Assembly: GCA_006538405.1 (NCBI GenBank)
Contig: BJKQ01000008.1
Span: forward strand, 992,001-1,056,000
Direction of reading: 5' to 3'
From: Hansfordia pulvinata
Taxonomy: Eukaryota > Ascomycota > Sordariomycetes > Xylariales
DNA: 64,000 nt
Both the position numbers and the translations under genes were made by a program. The notes under the pieces are model-generated. The model worked only from the letters and a program-made list of their open reading frames with translations, did not search any database and was not told the origin of the DNA. Positions 1 through 11,023 of the stretch are shown here, piece after piece (the stretch's first letter is position 1; each line of letters opens with the position of its first letter).

Positions 1-750
1 GGAAGTACGGCGCAAGGAAGACATCGAAGAGCGAGCCGGTGATACCCTCAACGGTGTCGGCAATGGGGAGCACAGCGATACGTTTGGCCTGCAGCATGTC
101 AGCACAGGAGCCTGTCGCAGGGGGGCTACCGAAGCACACGTACATATTTGATGTCGGGACAGGCGTGGATGTTGATGATGTCACCGTGCTTGACGCGCAG
201 GTTGTGACGGACGACCCGGTTAATCCTGGCGCTGCCATCGTCAAGGTCGTCATCGGCGAGAACGATCAGGACTGTGTCCTTTCTCTTCTTGCCGCGGACA
301 AGGACTGTGTCACCGCGGAACAGCTGCAGCTGCTCCATGGTGTTGTTGGAAAGAGCAATGATGGAGTTGTCATCGTTGACGGCGTCGGTGACCCTGGGCA
401 AGGTTAGACAAGTCCCGCGAACAAGGGGAAGGCTGAAGGAAAGCCCTGGGCTCGGGGAAAGCGGCGGGGTTTTGGGAGCGGGGGCGACGAGTGGTAACGC
501 TTACATCAACTGGTTAGGCTTCTTCTTCTTCTTCAGAATGGCCGTGGAGACATCGTTCTCCTCCTGAATACTCGGTTAGCTGGTGAAAGTCGGAAGGGCA
601 GTGCTTGCAGGAGCTGGATCTTACATCCTTAACCTCGGCACCGGAGACGTCGCTGCAGAGCAGTTAGCTTGTGAACAGGTTCAGCGCGGAGGTAGAGAGA
701 AAGACGTACGCCAGGTTGACCTTCTTCTTGTGCTCAGGCTCTGATGCCAT
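1..750 (-). CDS. CDC48: Cdc48/p97 AAA ATPase, N-terminal part (gene runs off the left edge)
   Basis: Cdc48 is the ubiquitin-selective segregase of the ER, nucleus and cytosol. Only its N-terminal (N-domain) part lies in the window, about 155 residues. Exons on the minus strand are 710-750, 625-652, 505-563, 144-393 and 1-88 (continuing left). All junctions keep frame and use GTACGT or GTAAG donors with CAG acceptors. The protein opens [14 protein letters not shown]. It then carries the family-diagnostic stretches [44 protein letters not shown] and [20 protein letters not shown], which form the double-psi barrel and adaptor-binding N domain. The start is the ATG at 748-750. Four introns fall within the first 125 codons, including a 28-nt second exon. 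The D1 and D2 ATPase domains lie outside the window. Confidence 0.95.
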
Positions 751-3700
751 GTTGTCGGTGTGAAGGGGGATGTGGTGTTGAAATTAGCGGTCGAAGCGGC
801 GGATTGCGGCTTGGTGAGAGGCGGGTGGCGGAGCTGCGTCAAGCAGGGCCGGCGAACGGGGTATCCCGCGGATAGAGAGTTCCCTGGCTTGCCAAAGGAA
901 CAACAGAACAACACCTGAAGCCGAATCGTCAGGTGGTGCGGAAGGGGTGATGGGTGATGGGGATGTGGATGGATAGAAAGGCGAGGTGTTGAACGGAGAC
1001 GGAGGTTGAGGTCGATCGACTGGAGGTCGTGTCGGGCAAGCTGGAGGGACGGCCGGGTTGCAGGCGCTAGGTAGCTTCCAGGCTGTTATGACGATTGCTA
1101 AGGTACCGCAAGCTTAGGCCACATCCGGCGGGCGGGCGTTACGGCGGGCATCGCAGGTCGCGGAAGCTCGTGGATACCTCTTGGCGGGTCCCGGCCGCGG
1201 GCGATGGGACCTTGTCGGCGTGCTACGCCACCTGTCCGCAGCTGAGTGGCCGCCGCCGTATTAGTCAAGCCTGCCCGCAGGCAGACGGCAGGTACGCAAT
1301 CGCTTGACGGGGCAGCGCCTGCCTGCACGCATCACCAGTTCATCCGTCAAGTACCTATGTACCCCCGCCAGCTCGCGATAACGGGAATGAATTGAGCGCC
1401 GTGCACGTCAGTCATCGAAGAGTTGACGACTGATGAACTGGAGTCTTCGAGCGCATTCACTTCTCCTGTACTTCTATCTATTCGATCACGTACCCTGCAT
1501 ATGAGGTTCGAAGTGCAGGTACATACATGTATGCCAACGCCATCAAAAGGCCCCTACTTTGCTTTCTGCACATTGCAGCTCGCTACTCCACCAGCTGCAA
1601 ACAGCAGATTCATTCGTTTGCATAGAAGCATGTAGAGCGCGATCGAACTTTGAATGTCCAGCACAGCTTCGATTGCCTGCCCTCGTGGTGCTGGCAGCCT
1701 TGCGCGCCTTGTCGACCCTTCCGTTGGTGCCGACGGGGTTAAGGCACCTGAATCTCCGATGACAAACCACCTGCAGCGGCGGTCGAGACAAACGGCTCTC
1801 AGCGACAGGGAAAGGATGGCTATCCCACTCGCCTCGCCTGAAGCTGAGAAGCGGAAGCCGTCCCAGTTACTTCATCTGGAAAATCTCTAAAAGACAATTG
1901 GTGCGATCTCGTCTCGCAGTTATAGCTCGCTCGTTTGAGTCGCTCAGCTTCTTTGGCTGCACTGGTGACAAGGCAAGCATCAACAGAGTCGATACCAACT
2001 CGCACCGCAATAGATATCTTGCATTTGAGCCAGAATGACGGACGGCTTGAAAGCACTATGTCTATTTCTATGTGGTCCTAGGAGAAGCAGTGCCTCGGTG
2101 GGGCTCATTCAACGAAGCCAAATCCGATCCGAGGTGTGGTGGCTAATGTGACTGTCGACATGGCAAACGAAAATTCAGGACTGAACCATTGGAAGCGATG
2201 AAGTTATGGAAATGAGGTTGTCTTTATGCAAGGGAATCCAGAATCAAGCTAACTTTGCTTGGTACCCCCCCTGCTAAGCAGAGACCTCGAGAGTTCCTAC
2301 TATTGTCGCCAGATGAAGACCTCGAGATACCCTTTAGATGACATCACAAGGTTAAGACCCGCTCTGGCGCTGGACCTTGAAAGAAAGAACGGACGATATG
2401 CCAACTCGTGCCTAACAGATATTATTGATCCTTGTTCAGACCAGGCCTTGCGCTCTGCAAGCTACATGGGTGAGCAGTCTTTTAGGTCCCGACTGAACCC
2501 AGCCTGGATTGGATCGCATAGAAGTCAAGAGCATTCTGGAGAGCCGTTGGTGTTTACGTATTTACTTGTATTCTACCGGTAGCTGTGGACTGGCGGGCCT
2601 AATAACAAGCAAGTCCTGTATCCGTGTGTCAGATTCCATTTCTCGATGAGATCGAGTTACTACTCGCTCGTATGCAATTCTAAGAGTCCTCCGAGAACCG
2701 CCTGCATCCGGGACTTGAGGAATGGTCTGCGGCGGGGCGACTCTCCACACTGTGCAGTGGATGCTGCTTCCCGTCTCCGCTGCCTGCATATTTCTCCTCC
2801 TGGAGAGTGAGGCGACCACGCGATCCAGCGTGCAAGGTCGGCTGGCTGGCGCGCGAGCAGATCTCCCGATTCTGGACGGCCCCCGACCGGCCGCCGAGGA
2901 GAGTCGAGTCTGGTGAGGCCCAACCCCAAAGCTATCCGCCATCGAGATGGACGCGTTCGCCTCTGCGTTGGTCAAGATATCAATGTCTCTCAATGTTGCT
3001 CAGGTCGGATGAAGCATCAGCTCGGGAGAATGGACAACTCCAGACGTGACACCAGCAGCAGCTTCCGTGACTATTTCTGCGTCTGACAGTTTTCCATCAC
3101 TTCCATCCTTGACGCTCTCACATCATTGATGTCAGTGGCCGAGGGTCGCGTCTACAAGTACCTTCCTTACCCGACACCCGAAGAGTGGAGAGCCTTGGCT
3201 CCAGCTGATAACCTAGCGCCTCTGGTGCCACTGCAGGCACTTGGGCGCGCTGGGACCCCAGCTAATGAGGCTCACGTGGAGCCCTGGAGAGCCTGGAGGG
3301 CCTGGGCAGACAGCGGAGGTACTCGGCCCTCCAGGCCGGACTGCAGCGGCAGGCCAGGTACCGGCAGGCCCCACCTGGCCACTCCTGGGGCTGGTGCGTG
3401 CTGGGCCTGCTGTCGGGGCTAACGCTGCGCAGACGACTCCACATGACCTAACGCTGGCGCACCCACCCCCGGCCAGCGCTGGTGGGCTCTCACGCTCTCA
3501 CGCGCTCTCACGGCTCTCTGGGCTGCCACTGGCACCCACACCCTGGTAACGTGAAGGGCGACCCACCCGTGGCGAACCGTTATCAGTGGCACACGATGCC
3601 AAACCGCGTTGCCCGCGTGCGCCCTCGCGACAGAGCAGAGATAACGCCCAGCGCCAAAACTGACTGGCTGGGCCTGCCCGCCCTTGGGGCGCTCCCTAGC

Positions 3701-4315
3701 TGCTGTGCCCCTTGCTGCTTGGTGGCGTCAAGCGTCAAGCGTCAATCAATCTCTTGGTGGCAGATTTGTATCGTGCACGGTTTGGACGTAATAAGGTTAC
3801 GTACCTAACTCGGTTACAGGTAGTAGATAGGTACGAGGAATCGTGAACTGGGAGGAAATTCGCATTGCAACGTCGTCGACATCTTTCGACTGACCGCGCA
3901 ACCTACCTAACAGAGTATTCGTACGCCCACGGCCTGGACTTGACATTGGGAGAACACTCGCCCCGCCGCCGCGACTGGGAATCCCCTCTGACTGACCTCG
4001 CCCGTCCTGGCCTGCTGCGTGCCGATCTGCTGCCAACCAACCCCACCAAGCCGGATCCGTGTAATTCGAATTCGAACCGACCTGCCCCAGTAAGAGGGAG
4101 TGAGAGAGAGACGTGTGCAACCCAGTTCGCCCGGCCTCTGCTCGACTCGACAGGGCCATCTCTGCGTTTGGCCCTTCTTCCCTCCTCTTCCTCTTGACCC
4201 AAGCAAGACGCACAGCTTCTGCTCGTGCCTGCCTCACCACTGTCCCATTGTGTGTGTGTGCCTGCGCCTGCGCCTGCGCCTGCTTGCGTGACATCCTCCC
4301 CCTCACCACCACACA
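751..4315. other. Intergenic region between divergent CDC48 and AVT1-like genes, no gene seen
   Basis: About 3.6 kb lies between two divergently transcribed genes, so it holds both promoters. The open frames here are short, lack family signatures and do not show the C/G-ending codon use of the neighbours. At 3487-3525 a short CTCTCACG unit recurs in a GC-rich stretch. Just before the AVT1-like start there is a TG tract (about 4250-4260) followed by a CCTGCG hexamer repeat (about 4261-4283), probably in the 5' UTR. GTACCTA-type motifs occur near 1350 and 3803-3835. Confidence 0.6.
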
Positions 4316-6942
4316 ATGGCCCCGAACCAGTCAACCACTTGGGAGCAGTTCCTGCGTGGCTCCTCGCCCGGCCGCAGCGACAGCTTCTCCTCCGCCGGCA
4401 ACCACAGCGTCCGCTTCGAGGAACAGGCCCTGCTGGGCGACCGCGACGCTCGTGGGAGTGGCGACGCGGGCCACACAACCCGCCGCCGACGAAGGTTCGT
4501 CACAACACCGCACCGCCTCTGCTTGGACACCCCACCCCCAATCACCGATCCCAGCAAAGTGTCTTGAACAGTCGTGGCTGCTCTCCGCAGAGTTCCGAGC
4601 AAGCGAGAGACAGCAATAACAAGCACAGAAACAACAGGAAGCCAATGCTAATCTAAGACACTGGGCCTCCTACGTCCCCGTCTGCAGGTCCTCCGCCACC
4701 AACCGCCTCGCTGCCGTCGCCGACATTGGCGGCGTCAACAGCATCCGCTCCTTCAGCCGCAGCTGGCAGCGCGCCGCCATCTTCCCCGAGGTCATCCCCC
4801 AGCGCCCCTCCTTCGTCTTCGCCCCAGACCAGGAGCCTGTCCACAATGTCGATCCCGTCCACTACGCCCGCGCCGATGTCGAGGCTTCCACCGCCGCCAC
4901 ACCGCGCGCCTCCCTCTTGAGACAGCACCTCGAACGCGGCAACACGTCCGAGGAGGCCGTCGCCGACGCCGACGACGCCGACTCCCGACACCCCCACCCC
5001 GGTCACATCGTCGCCGGCTCGGGCGGCGCCGACAGCGAGGGCGAGGGCAAGCACCATGGCGGCCTGGGCAGCGACCTGAGGAGGGTCGACTCGCCCTCGG
5101 GCAACTCGATGCGCAGCAACTCCATCTTCTCCATCCCGCCTCATCTTGCCGCCCCGCCGCTGGTCGGCAGCTACGGCTCGTACCGTAGCTACGGCACCGT
5201 CGACACCTCCGCCAGTCGGCCATCCATGGCCCAGGCTGCCGACCTGTGGCGTCAGCAGCAGGAAACGGGCGCCAACGTGCCCGACGGCGAGCGCCCTGCC
5301 ATAATGGTCAAGGAGGTCGAGCAGGAGGGTCGCATTGTCCTGGCCGTCTCGGGGCAGTCGACTCTGCCCCAAACGGTGGTCAACTCGACCAAGTATGTCT
5401 CATCTGGTTTCCTGTGTTTTTTTTTTTCGTGCCTTTAGCCCCGAAATCTAACCTGTGCCCAGCGTTCTCATCGGCGTCGGCCTGCTGAGTCTGCCGATGG
5501 GTCTCAAGTATGCAGGCTGGCTCTGTGGCATGGTGACGCTGTTCCTGTGTGCCGCTGTGACAAGCTGGACGGCGCGGATTCTGGCCAAATGCATGGACCT
5601 TGACCCTACCGTCATCACCTTCTCCGACATTGCTTACATCTCCTTTGGCCGCAAGGCTCGCGTCATGACGGCCATACTTTTTACCATGGAGCTGATGGCC
5701 GCCTGCGTGGCCCTGATTGTTCTCTTCGCCGATTCTCTTGCGCTCCTGTTCCCAGGCGTTTTGACGGTGACGCAATGGAAGGTCATCTGTACCTTGATCT
5801 TGATTCCCCTCCAATTTGCCCCTCTGTCTTTGCTGAGCTTCACCAGCTTTGTGGGTATTTTGAGCTGCTTCAGCAGTGAGTATGACGCCGTCGATTTTCG
5901 GGTCTGAGCCGCTGACATTATTCCAGTTGTGCTCATGATTATACTATGTGGCCTGTTGAAGCCAGATTCGCCAGGGTCACTCCTCGAGCCTGCCGTAACG
6001 TACATGTTTCCAGCCAATTGGCTGACGTTGCCCCTGTCCTTTGGCTTGCTGATGAGCCCATGGGGAGGGCACAGCGTGTTCCCAAACGTATGTCGAGACC
6101 ATCCCTGAAGACGCGACAGTCTGTACTGACTGCCTTTATACAGATCTATAGGGACATGCGGCATCCTTACCGCTACAAAGAGGTACAGTAATTCTGCGAC
6201 CGCGACTGGTTAGCTGCAAGCTAACACTGAAAAGGCCGTTACGTATACATTTAGCATGAGTGTAAGTTTCTCGAGAACATCCCGACCTTCGACCTCAAAC
6301 CAGCCGCTAACAGTTGCACAGTATGTCATTGATGCAAGCGTGGCCGTTGTGGGGCTGATCATGTTCGGGGACGACGTGAGGGACGAGATCACAGCGAGCA
6401 TTCTGGAGACGACAGGGTACCCGGAGGTGATGAATGTGCTTCTGGTCATTGCCATCGCCATCATTCCGTTGACCAAGATCCCGCTGAACGCCCAGCCGAT
6501 TGTGACAACGCTCGAGGTGTTGTTTGGGCTGCGCCAGCAGGCCGTGGCCGAGGATTCGTCGCTCGTAGGCATGTCGAGCACGGCACGCGGCGCGCTCAAG
6601 GGTCTGATCCGCATCTTGGTACTGTTGGCATTCCTGGCCATCGCCATCCTCTTCCCGGCCTTCGATGTAATCATGGCCTTCATGGGCAGCGCCCTGTGCT
6701 TTACCATCTGTGTTACGTGAGTCTCCCTTGCGCTTCTGCCGGTAGCCTAAGACGAAGAGTGCTGACACTATTCTGAACTCGCCAACAGACTGCCTCTGGC
6801 TTTCTACCTCAAGCTGTTTGGCCGCGATATCACGGCGGGAGAGAGACTCTTTTCCTGGGTGGTGATGCTGATATCCCTGAGCATCTCCATTGTCGGCACC
6901 GTTTGGGCGTTCCTTCCCAAAAGCCTCATTGCCGCAGAGTAG
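4316..6942 (+). CDS. AVT1: Vacuolar amino-acid transporter, AVT1-like (AAAP family)
   Basis: Predicted proton-coupled amino-acid permease of the vacuolar membrane. Exons are 4316-4494, 4688-5392, 5463-5875, 5927-6087, 6144-6182, 6235-6261, 6322-6716 and 6789-6942, giving 690 residues. The first ~290 residues are a hydrophilic Ser/Asp-rich cytosolic domain containing YGSYRSYGTVDTSA, typical of fungal AVT1. The first membrane segment begins TVVNSTNVLIGVGLLSLP, the conserved AAAP family start. About ten more hydrophobic segments follow, including a MSPWGGHSVFPNIYRDM loop and the VTYTFSMSY stretch. Two exons are very small (39 and 27 nt), yet every junction keeps frame. The assignment to AVT1 rather than another AAAP member rests on the long N-terminus and that first segment. 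The transported amino acid cannot be read from the sequence. Confidence 0.92.
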
Positions 6943-7910
6943 GGGGCAACGGCCTGATCACGGGATAGAATTGGCCATGTGTACGCATATTTGCTGCAGA
7001 TTACATTCCGCCAGGCGCGGGCTGTTGAAAGGCAGGACGGACTGGCGTGGATCCTGGTGGTATTGGGTATTGTTTGGGAGCTGCGCGCGCGTGGCCCTCA
7101 TTCTCTCTTTATACGGCATAGCGGGTTATCTTTCTCGTTCTGGGCATGAGGAGGGCGGGTACGATAGGAGGCTGGATTTTGCGAGACGAATTCAGGCATA
7201 AGAGGCGTTTTGCGGCCAGAGCACCTGGTGACTGTACATTACAACACGTTGAGGCTTCCAGTGCAGGTCGACGTGTTATATGCTGATGTTGGTTACTGGC
7301 CTTCTAATCTGTCCGTGTTGTGATGCGCAGGATTACTCGTGCACCACAACCTCAGAAGGGGTAGCTAGGGGAAACTTCCAATCGCAGGTGACAGCTGCTC
7401 GGCCTTGGTGCACTGACCTGGATCCATCCATGGACGATTGGATCTCCAGTGGTACCTTAGGTACCTAGTGGCGGCCCGGGTGCGCAGCGCCTTCAGGTCC
7501 CTCGCAGGCACAATGGGCGAGACTCTATCCTTGGAAGGTACCTAGGGCGGGTCCACTTCCAGGCGGCGCGTTGAAAGCCAGCAGCAACCTGAACTGGGCC
7601 CTGAAAAGGACAGCACCATGCGCTATGTGCCTGTACTTATTCTATCGCCCGTCACGTGCGCACAGTATGCGTACCTATACATACATAGACCGTCATTCCT
7701 GGCGGGACGCCTTAGTCGGAGCTGCTTGCTGGCCGCAACGGTCCCATCAACCTCCCCCTCGACCGACCCCACGAACTTGACGACGACAACGAAGAAGACG
7801 AAGGCGCCGACGAACCCGGCCCCGGCTCAACTGACAAGAACCACGGCCCTTTTCGACCCATTACACTGAACTCTCAACCACCGCGCCTCACGGCCGGCAA
7901 TCTCGCAGCC
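6943..7910. other. Intergenic, AVT1-like 3' region and RET3 promoter
   Basis: No gene seen. It contains a GGTACCT-T-AGGTACC inverted repeat at 7451-7465 overlapping a TAGGTACCTA palindrome, and another GGTACCTAG copy near 7538. The last ~170 bases before RET3 are C-rich, as expected for a fungal 5' UTR. Confidence 0.6.
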
Positions 7911-8753
7911 ATGGCTCCCGGAATGTCCCTGTTCTCCGTCAACGCCGTCATCATCCTCAGCATCGACGACGGCTCTCGGATACTCGCCAAGTACTACAAT
8001 GCGCCACACGCTGCCCCCAATGCCCGTGAGCCCGCCCTATACCTGCAGCTCTTATGAGATGTGGTCTCATCACTGACTGTGCGACCAACGCAGCCGCCAC
8101 ACCCTCCGGCCCTTTTGCGGACGTTAAGTCGCAAAAGACCTTCGAGAAGGGCCTCCTGGAGAAGACCGCAAAGCAGACTGGCGACATTATCCTCTGTATG
8201 TTATCGCTACACAGCATCGCCGCATTTGCCCCGGCCCGCTGACCAAGTTTCCCCCCAGATGACAACCGGATCGTCCTTTACAAGATGGAGTCGGATGTCA
8301 TGATGTACGTGGTCGGCAGCATCGATGAAAACGAGGTCCTGCTCTACAACGTGATCTTGTCTCTACGCGACTCTCTGCACCTGCTCTTCAAGTAAGCCCA
8401 TCTCCCCATTTCTCTGTCATGTCAAGAATCATGCCACCCCGCCCCGTCTCGGCCCTCCCCCTCCCTACTTCTAGAGATCCACCGACCTGACCGCCTCTCC
8501 CTTTTTCTACAGGCAATCTGTCGACCGCCGCACCATCATCGAGAACTACGACCTGGTTTCGCTGGCTATTGACGAGATTGTCGATGACGGCATTATCCTC
8601 GAGACAGACCCCACCATCATTGTTCAGCGCGTCAGCCGCGCCCCGACCCAGGACGTCAACCTCAGCCGCATCGACCTGTCCGAACAAGGCGTTAACAACC
8701 TCGCCCAGCTCGGTAAGGCCAAGCTGACAGACTGGCTGCGGCAGGGACTGTGA
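7911..8753 (+). CDS. RET3: Coatomer subunit zeta (COPI)
   Basis: Small subunit of the COPI F-subcomplex, which coats Golgi-to-ER and intra-Golgi vesicles on the cytosolic face. Exons are 7911-8025, 8094-8195, 8259-8391 and 8513-8753, giving 196 residues, the usual size. The longin-like fold signature is clear: FSVNAVIILSIDDGSRILAKYY, then QKTFEKGLLEKT, DIILYDNRIVLYK, MYVVGSIDENEVLLYNVI and SLVSLAIDEIVDDGIILETDP (here with LVSLAIDE). The C-terminus TDWLRQGL ends at TGA 8751-8753. Exon 1 ends in codon phase 1 after a GTGAGC donor, and the other introns start GTATGT and GTAAGC. The start is the ATG at 7911, the only one upstream of the conserved N-terminus. Confidence 0.97.
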
Positions 8754-9313
8754 TCAGGGGAAATCTGTGTGCGTGCGTGGATGATCACGGAGATGAAAAT
8801 AACGAGCCACGGGACTAAGGGGGGTCAATGGGTGGACACGAACAGTGTGCCGTATGGCGCGCTCAGAGACAGCGATTGGCATGTCGGCAGTGTCAGCTGG
8901 CGGGCTGTGGAAGTCCCCCGGCTGACTACGCACAACCATGTTCTGGGAACAGAAGAAGAATAGCGATGAGCAACATGCGCGCGAGCCCGGGCGTTCGGCA
9001 GAGAAATGACTGGTTTGAACAGATAAAGCAAACAGTAGTGACAACAGCGGGGGGGAATGGCTCCAACACCGACAGCTGTGGTGTAGCGTTATGACATTGG
9101 AGAGGAGAAGAAATGACAGAGCTAGGCTCCAGATTTATTACCCTCGGGCGACACCCGGCGTCTCGGTCTATGATTGATTTCTTTGTCTAACCGTGCCCGA
9201 TTGTTAATCCACGTAGTCCATGAACTCACAAATGATTCCTCGAACTCTCTTCATTCATCTGTTGCCGCCCTCCCTCGAGGCAGCCAACTGCACTGAGCGG
9301 GTACCCCATGACA
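8754..9313. other. Convergent 3' regions of RET3 and SUA5
   Basis: About 560 bases between two stop codons facing each other. No coding signal, RNA gene or repeat was recognised. Confidence 0.55.
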
Positions 9314-11023
9314 TCACGCCGCCTCAAACCCCCTCGAGACGGACGCCGCCTTGCGCAGGCGGTTCATGACGGCGGCGCCGACGTCCCCGTGCCCTCGCTC
9401 GTCCCCCGGCGACGAGGACGGCAGGCCCTCGACGAGGATCACGTGGGCGCCGCGGCGGTCGAGCTCGCGCAGGGCCGCGAACAGGTGCCGGGCGGCGCTG
9501 GCCGCGTCGCGCCCGATGGCGACGTCGAGGACCGTGCCGCTGCTGGCGCTGGGCATGGTCTGGCGTTGCCGCTGCTGGCCCGGGGGAGGGAGAGGGAGAG
9601 GAGGCAGCGGCGCCTCGTCCACGCGTAGCGCCGCGTCTTCAACTGCCGCCTCGCTGCGCAGGAGGGTTGTCGCTGGCGCTGAGGGGTCGTGGTTGTTGTT
9701 GTTGCTGTTGTCGGTGGTGGTGGTGGTGGTGGTGGTGGTGGTGGTGGTGGTGGTGGTGGTAGGTGAGAGAAGGCCTGCGCCTCGCGTCCATCCGCGCGTC
9801 CGGATCACGCCGATGCGCGGGTCGGCGAGGTCGGGAGAGGAGGAGGGGCGGTTACTGGCTGCTTGCGTTTCTGTCGCGGCGGCGAGGTCAGCAGCGTCGC
9901 GGAGCAGCTCCCCCACGTCGGCGGCCGGTATGCCCGTCGGCAATGATTCCGGTGCTTCGACTGCGGCCTCGTAGAGCACGACGCGGGCGCGCGGGCTGTA
10001 GTGCTTGTACTTCATGCCGGGGGCGCGCGGCGCCGACGAAGCCGCGGGGCTGCCGGGGGCGGCGGCGGCGGCAGACTTGTCCGCGCCGCCCAGCTCGGCG
10101 TGGTCCTTGTAGGCCCTCTGGACGCGCTCCCAGCCGGGGCAGGCGCGCAGCTGGTCCATGGAGACGCCGCCGGGGCGGAGGACGGCGGGGGGGTCGCACA
10201 GGCCGTCGACGACGGTGCTCTCGACGCCGACGCTGCAGGGCCCGCCGTCGAGGACCAGCTCTATGCGGCCGCGCAGGTCCTCGACGACGTGGGAGGCGGC
10301 GGTGGGGGAGGGGCGGGTGGAGGCGTTGGCGGAGGGGGCGGCGAGCGGGGCGCCGGCCAGCTTGATGAGGGACTGGGCCAGCGGGGAGGCGGGCATGCGG
10401 GCGCCGAAGGTGGGCAGGCCGGCGGTCACCTCGGGCGCGAGGCGGGAGAAGGGTCGCGGGTTGGGCAGGAGGATGGTCAGGGGCCCCGGCCAGAAGCGGT
10501 CGATCAGGGGCTTGTAGATGGAGGGGATGATGTCGTCGTCGTCGTCGTTGGTGGTGGTGTTGGTGGTGGGAGTGGTGCGGAGGTCGTCGCCGTCGCCTCT
10601 GCCCTCTGACGTCGACGGGGTCAGGACCTCGCGCAGCATGGCCAGGTCGGCGACGTGGATGATCAGCGGGTTGTCCGAGGGCCGGCCCTTGGCGGCGTAG
10701 ATGCCGCGGACGGCGGGGCTGCGCGTGGCGTCGGCGGCCAGGCCGTAGACCGTCTCGGTCGGGAAGGCGACGGGCGTGTCGCGCTCGCGCAGGTAGGCGG
10801 CCGCGTGGCGGAGCGAGCGCAGCGCCTCTCCTGCTGCTGCTGCTGCTGCTGCTTCTTCCTCCAAAGGTACCTCCCAAGTGCCCAGCCTCTCGATGCCCTC
10901 GCCCGCGCGGAACCGGCCGAGGCCGGCGGGCGCGGCGCGGATCTCAACGACGCGGGTCTCCATCTTGCCGTCACTCCCGGGCGGGGCCGCGGCGGGAGGA
11001 GGCTGCGGTTGAGGCTGCGACAT
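9314..11023 (-). CDS. SUA5: Threonylcarbamoyl-AMP synthase (Sua5/YrdC)
   Basis: Makes threonylcarbamoyl-AMP from threonine, bicarbonate and ATP, the first step of the t6A modification at position 37 of ANN-decoding tRNAs. It is intronless. From the first ATG (11021-11023) it is 569 residues. The frame stays open upstream to 11101 but with no ATG, so a non-ATG or spliced N-terminus is possible; the upstream residues include LNALLLAAFKSRRGF, which resembles a mitochondrial presequence. The YrdC domain (about 75-330) has FPTETVYGLAADA, YAAKGRPSDNPLIIH and SANASTRPSPTAASHV. The Sua5 C-terminal domain opens PGMKYKHYSPRARVVLY and ends with ILVEGLPSS and AAVMNRLRKAAS. A run of about 16 Thr plus Asn (residues ~421-445), encoded by a (GGT)n tract on the plus strand, interrupts the C-terminal domain. 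The family usually has about 350-430 residues, so this copy is enlarged by low-complexity insertions. Confidence 0.93.
   Translation of the reverse strand: MSQPQPQPPPAAAPPGSDGKMETRVVEIRAAPAGLGRFRAGEGIERLGTWEVPLEEEAAAAAAAGEALRSLRHAAAYLRERDTPVAFPTETVYGLAADATRSPAVRGIYAAKGRPSDNPLIIHVADLAMLREVLTPSTSEGRGDGDDLRTTPTTNTTTNDDDDDIIPSIYKPLIDRFWPGPLTILLPNPRPFSRLAPEVTAGLPTFGARMPASPLAQSLIKLAGAPLAAPSANASTRPSPTAASHVVEDLRGRIELVLDGGPCSVGVESTVVDGLCDPPAVLRPGGVSMDQLRACPGWERVQRAYKDHAELGGADKSAAAAAPGSPAASSAPRAPGMKYKHYSPRARVVLYEAAVEAPESLPTGIPAADVGELLRDAADLAAATETQAASNRPSSSPDLADPRIGVIRTRGWTRGAGLLSPTTTTTTTTTTTTTTTTDNSNNNNHDPSAPATTLLRSEAAVEDAALRVDEAPLPPLPLPPPGQQRQRQTMPSASSGTVLDVAIGRDAASAARHLFAALRELDRRGAHVILVEGLPSSSPGDERGHGDVGAAVMNRLRKAASVSRGFEAA
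9713..9760. repeat. GGT trinucleotide microsatellite inside SUA5
   Basis: Sixteen uninterrupted GGT units on the plus strand encode the poly-Thr run of SUA5 on the minus strand. Being a multiple of three, length change would alter protein length without breaking frame. Confidence 0.95.

Noticed and set aside
2259..2582. Open frame of 107 codons in the CDC48-AVT1 gap
   Set aside because: No ATG-proximal context, no codon bias, no recognisable residues.
3126..3422. Open frames around a GC-rich repeat-like stretch
   Set aside because: Several overlapping frames are open by composition alone; none has splice or family support.
4653..5372. Long minus-strand open frame opposite AVT1-like exon 2
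   Set aside because: Gly/Val/Asp-biased mirror of a GC-rich coding exon; the plus strand has conserved transporter sequence.
9888..10877. Long Arg/Pro-rich minus-strand frame overlapping SUA5
   Set aside because: Shifted-frame shadow of the SUA5 coding strand; the SUA5 frame carries the YrdC motifs.
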